This document shows positions 1 to 10,205 of a DNA stretch of 38,707 bases, in pieces. Position numbers and translations under genes: made by a program. Each line of letters opens with the position of its first letter. The stretch's first letter is position 1. The stretch is from Tulasnella sp. 424 (Eukaryota > Basidiomycota > Agaricomycetes > Cantharellales > Tulasnellaceae): contig WSUB01000267.1 in assembly GCA_019633425.1 (NCBI GenBank), positions 1 through 38,707 of the forward strand, given 5' to 3'. The notes beneath the pieces are model-generated. The model had not been told where the DNA came from. It made no database searches and saw nothing but the letters and a program-made list of their open reading frames with translations.

Positions 1-2
1 CA

Positions 3-290
3 TTCAGTGACGATGAACGCCCCGCCAAGAAGCCCCGACTTGCTTCCACAACCCGCTCCCAAAGATCATTTAAATCGCTTCCCAAATCTCCCCTCCTCAA
101 AACTGAGGATTCAGACGTCGAAGAAATCCCGCAGAAGCAGTTTCAACGCAAGCAGAGGGACCTTCACTCACACCGCTGTCGGATGCGGATGGTGCAGCTC
201 TTTCTGACTAGCGCACCTAGGACGGCACCTTCATATCACCTTGGGTCGCATAAGAGAAATCCTGATCTTTTCTCCTATTCTAGCATTTAG
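3..290 (+). CDS. 3' end of an unrelated upstream gene, probable nuclear protein (partial)
   Basis: Frame 3 is open from the window edge to a TAG at 288-290, about 95 codons. The peptide is rich in Ser, Lys, Arg and acidic residues and contains a basic stretch (ERPAKKPRL) that looks like a nuclear localisation signal, followed by an acidic SDVEE patch. This composition is typical of the disordered tail of a fungal nuclear protein. No domain is visible, so the product is unknown. The last part is uncertain: an alternative frame reaching the TAG at 209-211 gives a plausible tail, so a frameshift or an unseen splice near 150 is possible. It has no similarity to the tandem array that follows. Confidence 0.4.
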   Translation, partial: FSDDERPAKKPRLASTTRSQRSFKSLPKSPLLKTEDSDVEEIPQKQFQRKQRDLHSHRCRMRMVQLFLTSAPRTAPSYHLGSHKRNPDLFSYSSI

Positions 291-808
291 ATACCCATTT
301 TATTATTTACTGCCTCGCCAAGTCCGCTCCTTGTTTACCTTAATAGCCTTTTATTTTAGTCTATCCCTCCTCTCCCTTTTTCCTATGCAAACACACTACT
401 ATTTATATTCACATGTATATCCGAGAGGTTCAATAGCACGACGGGTGTTGTTGTGGTGCGAGCGAACTGCGGGCAGCGAAATCGAAAGTCGAACTCGCGC
501 GTTTCTTCCACGACCCTCCCGGCTTCCGCAGATGATCATGTTCGACCCTAACGGGTCATGTGCAGCGGGACTAGTGCGTTCTCGGTGTGACGGAGACCGT
601 CTTTTTTTGTCTCCTCTCGAGCCAATCACCACGCATCCCAATGCTCTGGCCCTTGTTATCCTGACACTTGGCGCATGTGTAATCGGCCACTTGGGGCCAC
701 TGGGCATTTCCACATCAAATACCACCGATGGGGGTTCGGTATCCAATACCTCCTTCCCTCTCCCCTCCCCCTCACTCTCATCCCCGCCATCCTTAAACAC
801 CCAGATGA
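291..808 (+). promoter_or_regulatory. Intergenic region and promoter of DUF6533 copy 1
   Basis: From about 430 onward this stretch is homologous to the upstream regions of copies 2-6, so it is the first promoter block of the array. It ends in a pyrimidine-rich tract (about 750-800) just before the start codon, a common layout for fungal transcription starts. A CCAAT box lies at 622-626. Open frames on both strands here overlap the conserved non-coding block and have no family similarity. Confidence 0.55.
622..626 (+). promoter_or_regulatory. CCAAT box, copy 1
   Basis: CCAATCA lies 187 bp before the main ATG. It fits the CCAATNR consensus of the HAP/CBF complex. The same box, usually inside GAGCCAATCAG, occurs before copies 2-6, and a CCAATCC version precedes copies 10 and 11. 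Confidence 0.5.
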
Positions 809-2580
809 ATGGCAGGGCACGCGTATGGCACCGCCGATGTGCATCGAATTATCCTGCATGCCGACGCTACCCGATATTTGACCAGTTGAGTGTAACGGAT
901 AGAATTTGACTCCTGCAACCGCAGACTTCATCACTGACTACGTTTTTTCAAGTGGCGGGGTACACTGTTCTTGTCTGGGATCATCTTTGCACAATTGGCG
1001 ACGAAATTGAGCTCCTGTGGACGGCGCCTAGGTCACTGGTCAAGTTTCTGTTTCTGGTGGTACGATACGTCTTCAACCTCCCATGGTGCAATGATCCGTG
1101 AGCCGGAGGACTGATAATGCGTCTCTACCTCCATAGAATCGATACGTTACTCCGCTTGCTCAGACCGTCGCCATTTACTGTGTGTATTTCAATCCGACAC
1201 CAAGAGTGCCCTGACTGAAGATGACATTTTCTCGACAGATCAGAGTCAGTTGGTAATCATGTCAAATATAGTACGTTTACTCTGAGTACTTTCGGCAGGT
1301 AGCTAACAGAGCCTGCATTGTATGCACCAGGCGTAAAAAAAAACAGTTACCGGCGATGAATAAGTATTGTTAACGCAACTATCCTAGTTGTAGATGGATG
1401 ATAATGTCGATAGCGGCTGTGGGAACCTGGGTTTTGGCAACCTGCGATCGTAGGTTATTGCCATGACATCAAGTTTCTGTCTCAGCTGACGATATCTCTG
1501 AAGTACTACTTATCTGGAGGGTGCATGCCCTCTGGGGCGGACGTCGGAGTATCGTGGTTGGGACCTATACCCTCTACTTCTTGACATATACCGCTCACAC
1601 GGTGGTAGGTTTGCTGAGCGCCATCGAATTAACCCGTTCGTGATGAGCCTGATAACATTACTCCAAGGCTGGTTAATGATGCCATTGATATTATTATTTC
1701 TAGCTCATTTATACTACGATGCTTTCGCCAAGACTTGTGTTGCCGATCACCGGCCGAAGATACTGTCTTTCGAATGGTCCTTCGCGGTACGTGCTGCGAC
1801 CTTAGTGCACTCCACCTGAGAACTGACCTAAGCATATACTGTGTAGCTATTTTCTGAGACGGTCGTCTTCGTATTGACGATAATCAAACTCATTGAACAC
1901 CGCGCCTCCAATCAGCTCCAGAACCCTCTTGTGGAGAGCCTATTCTATGGCCAGCTATTATACAACACAGTGAGTGCTCCACGAGCGCCAGACAAAATTA
2001 GCTCAGCGAAGAATTCACCCTCCTCATTTTGTCATAACAGGTCATAATCGGTGCGATTGCTTCTTATCTATTGCTTTCGGAAGTTGGCTTACCAGCTTCG
2101 TTTACCGCACTAGCGGTCCGGGTGTTCAACATTTTTATTTGGAATACTTTACCTGCGTCTCTCACATTTCTGGGCGTTTTGTGAGTGGTCCGAGGACATA
2201 AGCACTTGAGCCACACTTACCCGTTACCTCCACGTAGCTTCATATGGGCGGTGATAACTGCATTCGTAGCACGAATGATGCTGCATTTGCGGAAGACTGC
2301 CTGTTCCAACACTCAGAATAGCGAAACGTCGTTCTTTGGGGAGACTGCTGTCAGCACGCGGATAGTTTGGGCGCGACATCCTGCGGCCTTGGACCGATCG
2401 CTCACGGCATTCTCGCGCGATGCGCGCCCGGCTGTCACCAACGATCACGAAAATGTCGTCGGAGGCAACGACAGGGAGATAGGAGAGGAAATCGCATTAC
2501 GAACGTTTGGGTCGGGAAGGGGTGGAGCTAACGGTTCTGGCCAACTCGCGCTTCAGGCACCCAAGCCCTTGTCCTCGTGA
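809..2580 (+). CDS. DUF6533 seven-helix membrane protein, array copy 1 (359 aa, intact)
   Basis: Exons: 809-884, 953-1059, 1137-1179, 1239-1270, 1331-1332, 1388-1449, 1504-1635, 1704-1786, 1847-1969, 2041-2050, 2114-2180, 2238-2580; total 1080 nt with no frameshift or internal stop. Exon 2 codes the core DUF6533 motif (AGYTVLVWDH, then EIELLWTAPRS). Hydrophobic segments suggest seven membrane helices, followed by a tail with the family signature TSFFGET and TRIVWAR. The 2-nt exon (GC) has a weaker donor (GTAAAA) than in other copies. The tail is the longest in the array because the frame reads through the position where copies 2 and 4 stop. The main ATG at 809 is chosen because it is in frame with exon 2; an out-of-frame ATG lies at 805. 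Function unknown. Confidence 0.85.
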
Positions 2581-2738
2581 ATCGTAAACAGGCGTGACGA
2601 GGGGCGCCTACGGATTTGGTAATATCGCAGAATTATCCTTACTTTATATCTAGTTTCGATATCTGTAACTAATGTGTATTCAATGAAAACGCTATGTCGT
2701 GTAATTTTCTTCGCTGCTCTGCTTCGTCTTACTCGTTG
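2581..2738 (+). other. 3' flank of copy 1
   Basis: The block right after the stop is conserved after copies 1-6 (for example the ATGTATTCAATG motif region), so it is probably 3' UTR and part of the repeat unit. No coding feature was found. Confidence 0.4.
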
Positions 2739-2809
2739 TCGTCGATGGGACTCATTCTTCAATGGCGAAACGAGTCGTCTCGCCAGTGAAGAATGAGTCC
2801 CACCGACGA
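2739..2809. repeat. 35-bp inverted repeat with 1-bp spacer (near-perfect palindrome)
   Basis: Left arm 2739-2773 and right arm 2775-2809 are reverse complements with only three mismatches in 35 positions and a single base between them. The core GGGACTCATTCTTC pairs with GAAGAATGAGTCCC. It lies in the spacer after copy 1 just upstream of a decayed last exon. It is absent from the matching places in later units, so it arose or was retained only in unit 1. It could be a snap-back duplication, a foldback element remnant or an inversion breakpoint. Confidence 0.85.
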
Positions 2810-2919
2810 TGATGACTTAATGGATGTCGGGAAAGTCTTCTCGTCGGGGATGATAGGTCTCTACTCCGACGGAGAAACGAATTTCTTACTTCCGCGGACG
2901 GATGAGGTTAGGCTCACGC

Positions 2920-3109
2920 ACGCTCGTCTCATGCAGGCTGCAGCATGCAGCACCTCCGTCGAGCCGCCTGTGAACGCGCCCAGCCAGATCCGACGTCGTT
3001 CTTCAGAGAGACGGTCGCCCCGGTCCAGAACACGAGGCTAGTGTGGGTGCTGAGGAATACTAATAATCACAACACCACCACGATGGCTCACTATATCTCA
3101 GGCTCATGA
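2920..3109 (+). pseudogene. Relic last exon of a second DUF6533-family gene, unit 1
   Basis: From 2996 the plus strand reads SFFRETVA, then NTRLVWVLRN, then an NTTT-rich stretch, up to a TGA at 3107-3109. This aligns with the tail signature of the intact genes (SFFGDTVRSTRIVWARQNTTT in copy 11). The NTT-rich tail resembles copies 10 and 11 more than the neighbouring array genes. Exons 1-11 are missing. The same relic, more decayed, follows copies 2, 3, 4 and 5. Confidence 0.65.
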
Positions 3110-4358
3110 GGTGCCAGTCGCCGAGGTTCATGGTGACGGGGGATATGGGTGGGGATCGACGGAACCAGAATGGATCCTCAAGGCTGGGACGCTGCTATTG
3201 AGTTGAGGAAGTTTAAGGCTAGGGCGTCGAGGCTATGGCCGTGATGGATCCTCTTGGTGGGCTATATATGTGTTCGGAACTTTTCGGGGGTTATCATTAT
3301 ATCACGTGTCGTTTTCGAGGTTTTTTTAATGCGGTGCTGCATTGCCGTTAATGCATTAACGGAGATCCCTGAAAATGATCGGCCGGGTCCCGAGCTGAAA
3401 ACGGTTTTCCAAGACAAAGGTAGATGACGATTCTCACGTCAGCGCACGATTTAGCCAGTAACACATGACTGTTCAATGCAATACCTTGCAACTCTGTGCC
3501 GAGCTTGGGACGCCGACTCTAGCTTGCTCGTCGGTCAGCCGTTCCTCATTTTGCAAAAATCCTTACTATGAACACCAGTAGTTCGTCGTCTGGTTAGTCC
3601 CGTCCAAAGTCGAGATGAAGGGCGAAAGCCATACCAGTTCAAATTGGCGTAAGCGAAGCACTCCGAAGGAGCGGAAAGACTAGAACCCAGTCGAATGCGA
3701 TCGTCTGCTATGTATGTTAGATGAGACATGTGCTGGGGGAGTGGATTGCCCTTTGATCCGTGGGTCATCGTCGTGCTTACCTACTCTCCAAATCTTTATA
3801 TTATCGTACCTCCATGGAAAGGCACCCCTTCCGACAAATTGAATTAAATCATAGTAGAGTTCTGGCCAAAGGAAGCGCTTAAGTCTCCAGACGGTCACCA
3901 CGTTCATCCCCGTTCCCTCTTTCCGTTGGCTCAACTGGGCTCGGTTCTTCCTCCTCCCCGCTCTTGCGTTACATCGATCGAGATTCAACTTGGAACATCT
4001 TTTATCAAGGTCCCCTGGGTGAGTCGCAAAGGGCGAGATGTTGTTAGCGTTCTATCTTATGAACACAAAAGGAAGGTGTGGTCGGGTCTGCCTGGAGGGT
4101 CACGGTTACAATGCAACCGAATGCAAAAACGATCCGCCAGTATGACGATATGCTTCCGACCACGCAGATTCGCAAATTGACGTTGACTGTATCATTTAGA
4201 CTTGCGTTAAGCGTGGTTTCGCAGATGCATCAGCAAAACTTGGGAGCCCAAGAACAGTTATCCGTGGTGGAGATGAAGTTCACCCTGAAGGGCGATGTGC
4301 GGTGCGGATCGGTTGTGACTTGTCTGAGGGAGCCCGTGGTTTTTTGTCTGCTCTCGAG
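3110..4358. other. Spacer between copies 1 and 2
   Basis: About 1.2 kb made of blocks shared with the other spacers: an AACGATTTCCAAGAC-like stretch, a block near 3430-3500 matching the minus-strand relic described in units 2-5, a block near 3535-3800, and the upstream block from about 4270 (CCCTGAAGGG). Open frames exist on both strands but are not maintained in frame in all units. No intact gene was found. Confidence 0.45.
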
Positions 4359-4363
4359 CCAAT
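4359..4363 (+). promoter_or_regulatory. CCAAT box, copy 2
   Basis: GAGCCAATCAGC sits 200 bp upstream of the main ATG at 4559, in the same context as the other array promoters. Confidence 0.5.
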
Positions 4364-4558
4364 CAGCAAGCTTCCCCATGCACCGGCCCTTGTTATCCTG
4401 ACCCTTCGGCGCACATGTGTGATCGGCGACCTGGGGGCAATTGGCCACCATCCCATCAAATACCACCGAGGGGAGTCGGTGTTGAACTCCTCCTTTCCCC
4501 CTCTCCCCTATCCCTACCCTCACTCTCACTCCACCACCATCCTCAAACACTCAGATGA

Positions 4559-6286
4559 ATGGAAGGGCACGCCTATGGCCTCGCTGATGCACATCGTATG
4601 GTCCTGCATGCCGATGCTACACGATACTTGACCAGTTGAGTGTAACCAACAAAATATTTACTTCGTCTAACTGCAACCGCAGAGTCCCTCACTGACTATG
4701 CTTTTTCAGTGGCAGGGTACACTGTCCTTATTTGGGATCATCTCTGCACCCTTGGCGACGAAATTGAATTTCTGTGGACGGCGCCGAGGTCAACGGTCAA
4801 GTTTTTGTTTCTGGTGGTACGATACGTTTTCAACCTCCCTTGGTGCAACCATCCCGTGAACTGGAGGTCTGATAGTGCGTCTCTACCTCCATAGAATAGA
4901 TACATTACTCCCTTTGCTATGGCCGGCGCCGTATACTGTGCGTATTTAAACCCGACACCAAAGTTCCCGACTAAGGATGACGTTTTCACGACAGATCAGA
5001 GCCGGTTGGTAGTCATGTCAAATATAGTGCGTTTACGCTCTGAGTGCTCTCGGCAGGTAGCTAACAGAGCCTGCATTCTATACGCCTAGGCGTAAGGAAA
5101 ATCAGTCACCGGCGCCGCGGCGGTGAATGCCTATCGTTAACGCAATTGTGTCAGTTGTAGATGGGTGATCATGTCGATAGCCGGTGTGGGAACCTTGGGG
5201 TTGACAACCTGGGATCGTAAGTCATTGCCATGGCATCAAGTTTCTGTCTGAGCTGACGAGATTGCTAAAGTACTGCTTATCTGGAGGGTGCATGCCCTCT
5301 GGGGCGGACGTCGGAGTATCGTGATTGGGACCTATGCCCTCTACTTCGTGACATACACCGCTCATACGGCGGTAGGTCTTGCGAGTGCCATCGAATTAAC
5401 CCGTTCGTCATAGGCCTGATAACTTTACTTCGAGGCTTGTTAATGATGCCATTGATACTATTCTCTAGCGCATATATACTACGATGCTTTCGCCAAGACT
5501 TGTGTTGTTGATCAACGGCCGAAGATAATGTCTTTCGAATGGTCCTTCGCGGTACGTGCTGCGACACTAGTACACTCCACCTGAGAACTGACCTAGATGT
5601 GTACTCTAGCTATTTAGCGAGACGACCGTGTTTGTATTGACGATAATCAAACTTATTGAACACCGCACCTCCAATCAGCTCCAGAACCCTCTTGTGGAGA
5701 GCCTCTTCTATGGCCAGCTAATATATAACACAGTGAGTGCTCCACGAGCGCGCTGGACAACATTAGCTCGGCCAGGGACTCACCTTCCTCATTTTGTCAT
5801 AACAGGTCATAATCGGTTCGATTGCCTCCTCCACCCACCCACTCCGGAAGTAAGCTTACCAGCTTCACTTATAGCGCTCCGGGGGTTCAATCTTTTCATT
5901 TGGGCGGCTTTACCTGCTTCTCTCACATTTCTCGGCGGTTTGTGAGTGACTTGAATATGCAATCCTCTGGGCACTTGACCAATCCTTACTCTTTACCTCC
6001 ACGTAGCTTCATATGGGCGATGATAACTGCAATGGTAGCACGGATGATGCTGCATTTACGGAGGACCGCCTGTTCCAGCCCCCAAAATAGTGACACGTCG
6101 TTCTTTGGGGAGACTGCTGTCAGCACCCGGATAGTTTGGGCGCGACGTCCTCCGGCATTGGGCACGTCGCTCACGGCATTCTCGCACGATGCGCACTCGG
6201 CCTCTACCGACGATTATGAAAATGTCGCCGGAAGCAACGGCAGGGAGACGGGAGAGGAAATCGCATTAAGAACGTTTTGGTCGTAA
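4559..6286 (+). CDS. DUF6533 seven-helix membrane protein, array copy 2 (338 aa, intact)
   Basis: Exons: 4559-4634, 4710-4816, 4895-4937, 4995-5026, 5090-5091, 5155-5216, 5271-5402, 5469-5551, 5610-5732, 5806-5815, 5875-5941, 6007-6286; total 1017 nt, in frame throughout. The DUF6533 core is in exon 2 (AGYTVLIWDHLCTLGDEIEF). TM3 ends in LLIWRVHALWGGRR, the most conserved intracellular-type motif of the family. The tail carries TSFFGETAVSTRIVWARRPP and ends at a TAA. The 10-nt exon has a slightly odd donor (GTTCGA, where the others have GTGCGA), so its splicing could be weaker. Start chosen at the second ATG of ATGGAAG... after an out-of-frame ATG at 4555. Confidence 0.85.
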
Positions 6287-6529
6287 GGCGGTGGAACTAA
6301 TGATTCTGGCGGGCGCACGTCTCAGAAACCCTAGCCCTTGCCCTCGTGATTCTTACGCAGGTGTGGAGAGGGGCGCCGACTGATTTGGTACTATTGGAGA
6401 CTTATCTTTATTTTGCGTCTGGTTCCCGTATCTGTGATAAACATGTATACTATGAAAAGGCCATGTCGTCCAATCTTAGCTACACTGCTGCTTCGTCTTC
6501 CTCACTTTGGGGTAAATATTAGAGTCCGG
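6287..6529 (+). other. 3' flank of copy 2
   Basis: Conserved 3' block of the repeat unit, probably including the 3' UTR. Nothing else seen. Confidence 0.35.
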
Positions 6530-6676
6530 TGCGCGAGAGTAGTTTGGGTACAGAGGAATAATAACAACACGGCGACGACGGACCAGTCTATTCACACTAT
6601 ATCACAGGCTCAGGTGCCGGTCACCGAGCCTCATGGCGATGGGAATATGGGTAGGGATTGGAGCCAGAATGGTTGA
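6530..6676 (+). pseudogene. Relic last exon of a second DUF6533-family gene, unit 2
   Basis: The plus strand reads ARVVWVQRNNNN, an NTATTDQSIHTIS stretch and a further 25 residues to a TAG. It matches the IVWAR-NTT-SLHTVS tail of copies 10 and 11. The FFGET portion has decayed and no upstream exon remains. It is the relic with the longest open frame. Confidence 0.6.
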
Positions 6677-7805
6677 GAGCGCGGCGCCCTTATATAGCTT
6701 GAGTTCTGATAGTTTAGAGCGTCAAGGTTATGGCCATGATGACTTCTCTGTCGATCACTGGGAAAGCATCGTTTGAAGATCCCTGTGTATAGTCCTAGGC
6801 AAGGCAGGAGGACAGGCAATGGTTACGGGATATTTCGGGGTTATCATTGGGGCAATTAGTCTCTTTTTGTCAGGTAGTGGCTCCAGATTGCTTTAATGTT
6901 GTAATACTCACGTCAATACTCGATTTTGGTTACGCATGACACCCTAATGCGATGATTTGCAGCTCTTTGACAAGGTCTAAGACCTGCGCCCTAGGTTCAG
7001 GGCCATGGCCAGCTCGCTTGTATGAAGCCGTCCCTTGGTCAAGGGACACGAGTACTTCGTCATCTGGTAGTTCCGTCCAGAGCCGATAATGAAGGCGTAA
7101 GCAATCTGAAGGAAACCTCCTCAAATTGGCCCGACAGAGAAGCATGCCAAGGGGTAGAGATACCCCTGTCGAACGCCATGGTGCCAATGGTCAGCCAAGC
7201 ATGTCAGCTGAGACATGTGCAGGAACCGCGAATTGACCATGGCCCATCTTCCCTCAGCGGTGGTGATTGCCTACTCTCCAGGTGCAGAATTTTTATATCG
7301 TACCTCTCAGATAAGAAATCCCGTCCCGCAATTTAAAATTAAATCCTTGCGAGGCGCCGGCGCCCCATGTTACAACGTCCATCTGTAGAGGCAAATTTTG
7401 CTATTTCTCCTCTTCTCGATCTAGGGGGACGGCATCCTCTCAAATTCCTCTTTCCCGCCGCGTCGCATCGATAGTTCCAGCTGAACGCGCCCTCGGGGGT
7501 TTAGCGCGGATTTGTCAGCGCGGTGGCTTGAACTTGTGTGCCCGGGTTCGCCCGGAGAGGATAAAAACGATTGTAATGATGACGGCATGCTGCCGCGGCG
7601 CCCACTATGAACGATTCGCTTTGACCGCATCACTCCGATTAGATTTGTGGTTTGCGGATTCCCAACGTATCAGCACTAGGGACTAGTATGCGAAGGGGGC
7701 TTAAAACCCGAGATCATTTTTGCCCTGAAGCGCAATGTGCGGTGCGGAGCGGTTGTGGCTTGTTCGACGGAGATATCGAGACCGTCTTTTTTGCCAACTC
7801 TCGAG
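6677..7805. other. Spacer between copies 2 and 3
   Basis: Repeat-unit spacer with blocks shared with the other units. It contains the minus-strand relic at 6930-7187 and, from about 7690, the upstream block of copy 3. An internal block present in units 3-5 (the ATGACCGGGAAACC region) is deleted here, which makes this the shortest unit (about 3.4 kb). No intact gene seen. Confidence 0.4.
6930..7187 (-). pseudogene. Conserved minus-strand open frame, unknown protein relic (unit 2)
   Basis: The minus strand codes LHYRLWTELPDDEVLVSL, then GPEPRAQVLDLVKELQ, then a stop. Related peptides are recoverable in the same place in units 3 to 5 (for example TELPDDEVL near 15005-15050 and MELPDDELLVSL near 18900-18960), but with stops, indels and changed spacing. 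This could be the remains of an unrelated gene captured in the ancestral unit. I do not recognise the family. It may also be chance, since the plus strand is open in places too. Confidence 0.25.
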
Positions 7806-7810
7806 CCAAT
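7806..7810 (+). promoter_or_regulatory. CCAAT box, copy 3
   Basis: GAGCCAATCAGC, 159 bp before the main ATG at 7965; same context as in the other array copies. Confidence 0.5.
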
Positions 7811-7964
7811 CAGCAAGCTCCAGCCCTTGTTATCCTGATGCTCTGGCGGTTGGCCACAAAGGTTCAAAAAACACCCACTCCCCTTTAGTGCTCAAGTCTT
7901 CCTTTGAAATTTCCCCAGCCAGGCCCCTCACTCTCAACCCCACCGTCCTCGACCACCCGGATGA

Positions 7965-9637
7965 ATGGCACCGCACACCTATGTCCTCGCCGATGTGCAT
8001 CGGATTGTTATGCACGCCGACGCTACCCGATACTTGACCAGTTGAGTGTAAACGAGGGTATTTTCGTCCAACTGGAGATTTCCTCAACCAGTATGATTTT
8101 TAAAGTGGCGGGGTACACTGTCCTTGTTTGGGATCATCTCTGCAGCCTTGGCGATGAAATCGAATTTTTATGGACGGCACCTAGGTCACTGGTCAAGTTT
8201 CTGTTTCTGGTGGTATGATACGTTTTCAACCTCCCTTGCTGCGAACATCCGTGAGCAAGAGGACCTGATTGCGCGCTTCTACCTCTATAGAATCGATACC
8301 TTACTCCCCTTGCCCAGGCCGTAGCCATCTATTGTGCGTATTTAAACCCGAAATCAAGGGCTCTCCAACTGAAGATGGCGTTTTCCTGGATGTTTCCTCG
8401 ATAGATCAGAGCCGGTTGGCAGTCATGTCAAATATAGTACGTTTACTCTGAGTGCTTTCGGCAGTTAGCTAACAGAGCCTTCATTCTATCCGCCTAGACG
8501 TAAGAAAAATTAGTTACCGGCGGTGAATGCTTATCGTTAACGCAACTATCTTAGTTGTAGATCGATGATATTTTCGATAGGGGTTGTGGAAACTTGGGGT
8601 TTAGCAACTTGGGACCGTACGTTATTACCATGACATGAGGTTTCTGCCTCAGCTGACGGGTTTTCTGAAGTAATTCTTATCTTGCGGGTACATGCGCTCT
8701 GGGGCGGACGTCGGAGTATCGTGGTTGGGACCTATACCCTCTACTTCTTGATATATATCACTCATACGGCCGTAGCTCTCAACAACGCGTATAACCTAGC
8801 CCGTTCGTCATGGGCCTGATAACGTTACTCCGAGGTTGGTTATTGATGCCATTGATATTATTCTCTCTAGCTCGTCTATACTACGATGTTTTCGCCAAGA
8901 CTTGTCTCGCCGATTCCCGGCCGAAGTTAATGTCTATACAGTGGGTATTCCTGGTGCGTGCTGCGATTCTAGTGCATTCCACCTGAGAACTGACCTAGAT
9001 ACGTACTCTGCAGCTGTTTTTCGAAACGGTCGTGTTCGTATTGACGACAATCAAACTCATTGAGCACCGCACCTCCAATCAACTCCAGAACCCTCTTGTG
9101 GAGAGCCTATTCTATGGCCAGCTAATGTACAACACCGTGAGTGTTCCACGAAACCTAAACAACATTAGCTCGGCGAAGAACTCACCTTCCTCATGTTTTC
9201 ATAACAGGTCATAATCGGTGCGATTGCTTTTATCCATCCATTTCAGAAGTCAGCTTACCAGCTTCCCTTACGGCCTTAGCGCTCCGGCTGTTCAATCTTT
9301 TCATTTGGATTACTTTTCCTGCATCTCTCACATTTCTGGGCGTTTTGTGAGTGACCCAAGTATACAACGCTCCAAGTACTTGAGCCACACTTACCCGTTA
9401 CCTTCACGTAGCTTTATATGGGGGATGATAACTACAGCCGTAGCACGAATGGTGCTACATCTGCGGAAGAGTGCCTGTTCCAACACTCAGAATACTGAAA
9501 CGTCGTTCTTTGGGGAGACGGCTATGAGCACGAGGATAGTTTGGGCGCGACATCCTGCGGCCTTGAACACATCCCTCACGGTATTCTCGCACGATGCGAA
9601 CCCGACTGTCACCAACGATCATGGAAATATCATCTGA
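7965..9637 (+). CDS. DUF6533 seven-helix membrane protein, array copy 3 (320 aa, shortened tail)
   Basis: Exons: 7965-8040, 8106-8212, 8291-8333, 8405-8436, 8498-8499, 8555-8616, 8671-8802, 8871-8953, 9014-9136, 9208-9217, 9280-9346, 9412-9637; total 963 nt, open throughout. It is the only copy whose 2-nt exon is AC (giving Thr at residue 87). In copies 1, 2, 4, 5 and 6 it is GC (Ala), and in copies 8-11 TT (Phe). A TGA at 9635-9637 ends the tail about 18 codons before the stop used by copies 2 and 4; the same TGA is present in pseudogene copy 5. TM3 reads LILILRVHALWGGRR, so the usual Trp or Phe before RVHALW is Leu here. Probably functional, but the short tail may matter. Confidence 0.8.
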
Positions 9638-9907
9638 GGCAGCAACAGGGAGATAGAAGAGGAAATCACATTACGAACATTTTGGTCGTAAGGCGGTGGA
9701 ACTAATGGTTCTGGCGGGCGCACGTTTCAGAAACCCGAGCCCTTGCCCTCGTGATTCTTAAACAGGTGGGGCGAGGGGCGCCTATATGCTGAGTTGGTAC
9801 TATCGGAGACCTATCTTTATTTTATCTCTAGTTTCGATATCTGTAATAAACATGTATTCAATGAAAAGCCCTGTCGCGAAATCTTCTTAGCTACAGTGCT
9901 TCGTCTT

Positions 9908-10046
9908 GAGCACGAGAGAACTTTGGACGAATAACAAAGAACACGATAACGATGGACTGCTTTATTTACACTATGTCTCAGGCTGCGGTCCCGGTCGCCG
10001 AGCTTTCATTGCAGTGGGGATATGGTGGAAATTGGAACCAGAATGG
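9908..10046 (+). pseudogene. Relic last exon of a second DUF6533-family gene, unit 3
   Basis: Nucleotide homologue of the unit 2, 4 and 5 relics (GCACGAGAG...TGGACGA, then ATGGACTG and CTCAGGCTGCGGTCCCGGTC), with small deletions that break the frame. The most decayed of the five relics. Confidence 0.5.
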
Positions 10047-10205
10047 TCGAGAACGCGACACACCTATTGAGTTGTGATACTTTAGAGCTGGGCATCAAGG
10101 TTATGTTCGTGATGAATTCTCTCTGTCGATCGTTTGGAAGGCGTCATTCGAAGAGTCTAGAGGGTAGGCTATGGTTTCAGAATATTCCGGGTTATCGTAA
10201 TGTCA

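Noticed and set aside
241..909. 222-codon plus-strand open frame before and across exon 1 of copy 1
   Set aside because: It overlaps the conserved promoter block and exon 1 in the wrong frame, and the frame is broken in the homologous promoters of copies 2-6.
2739..2809. Reading the palindrome as a transcription terminator
   Set aside because: Intrinsic hairpin terminators are bacterial; this is basidiomycete nuclear DNA and there is no T tract after the hairpin.
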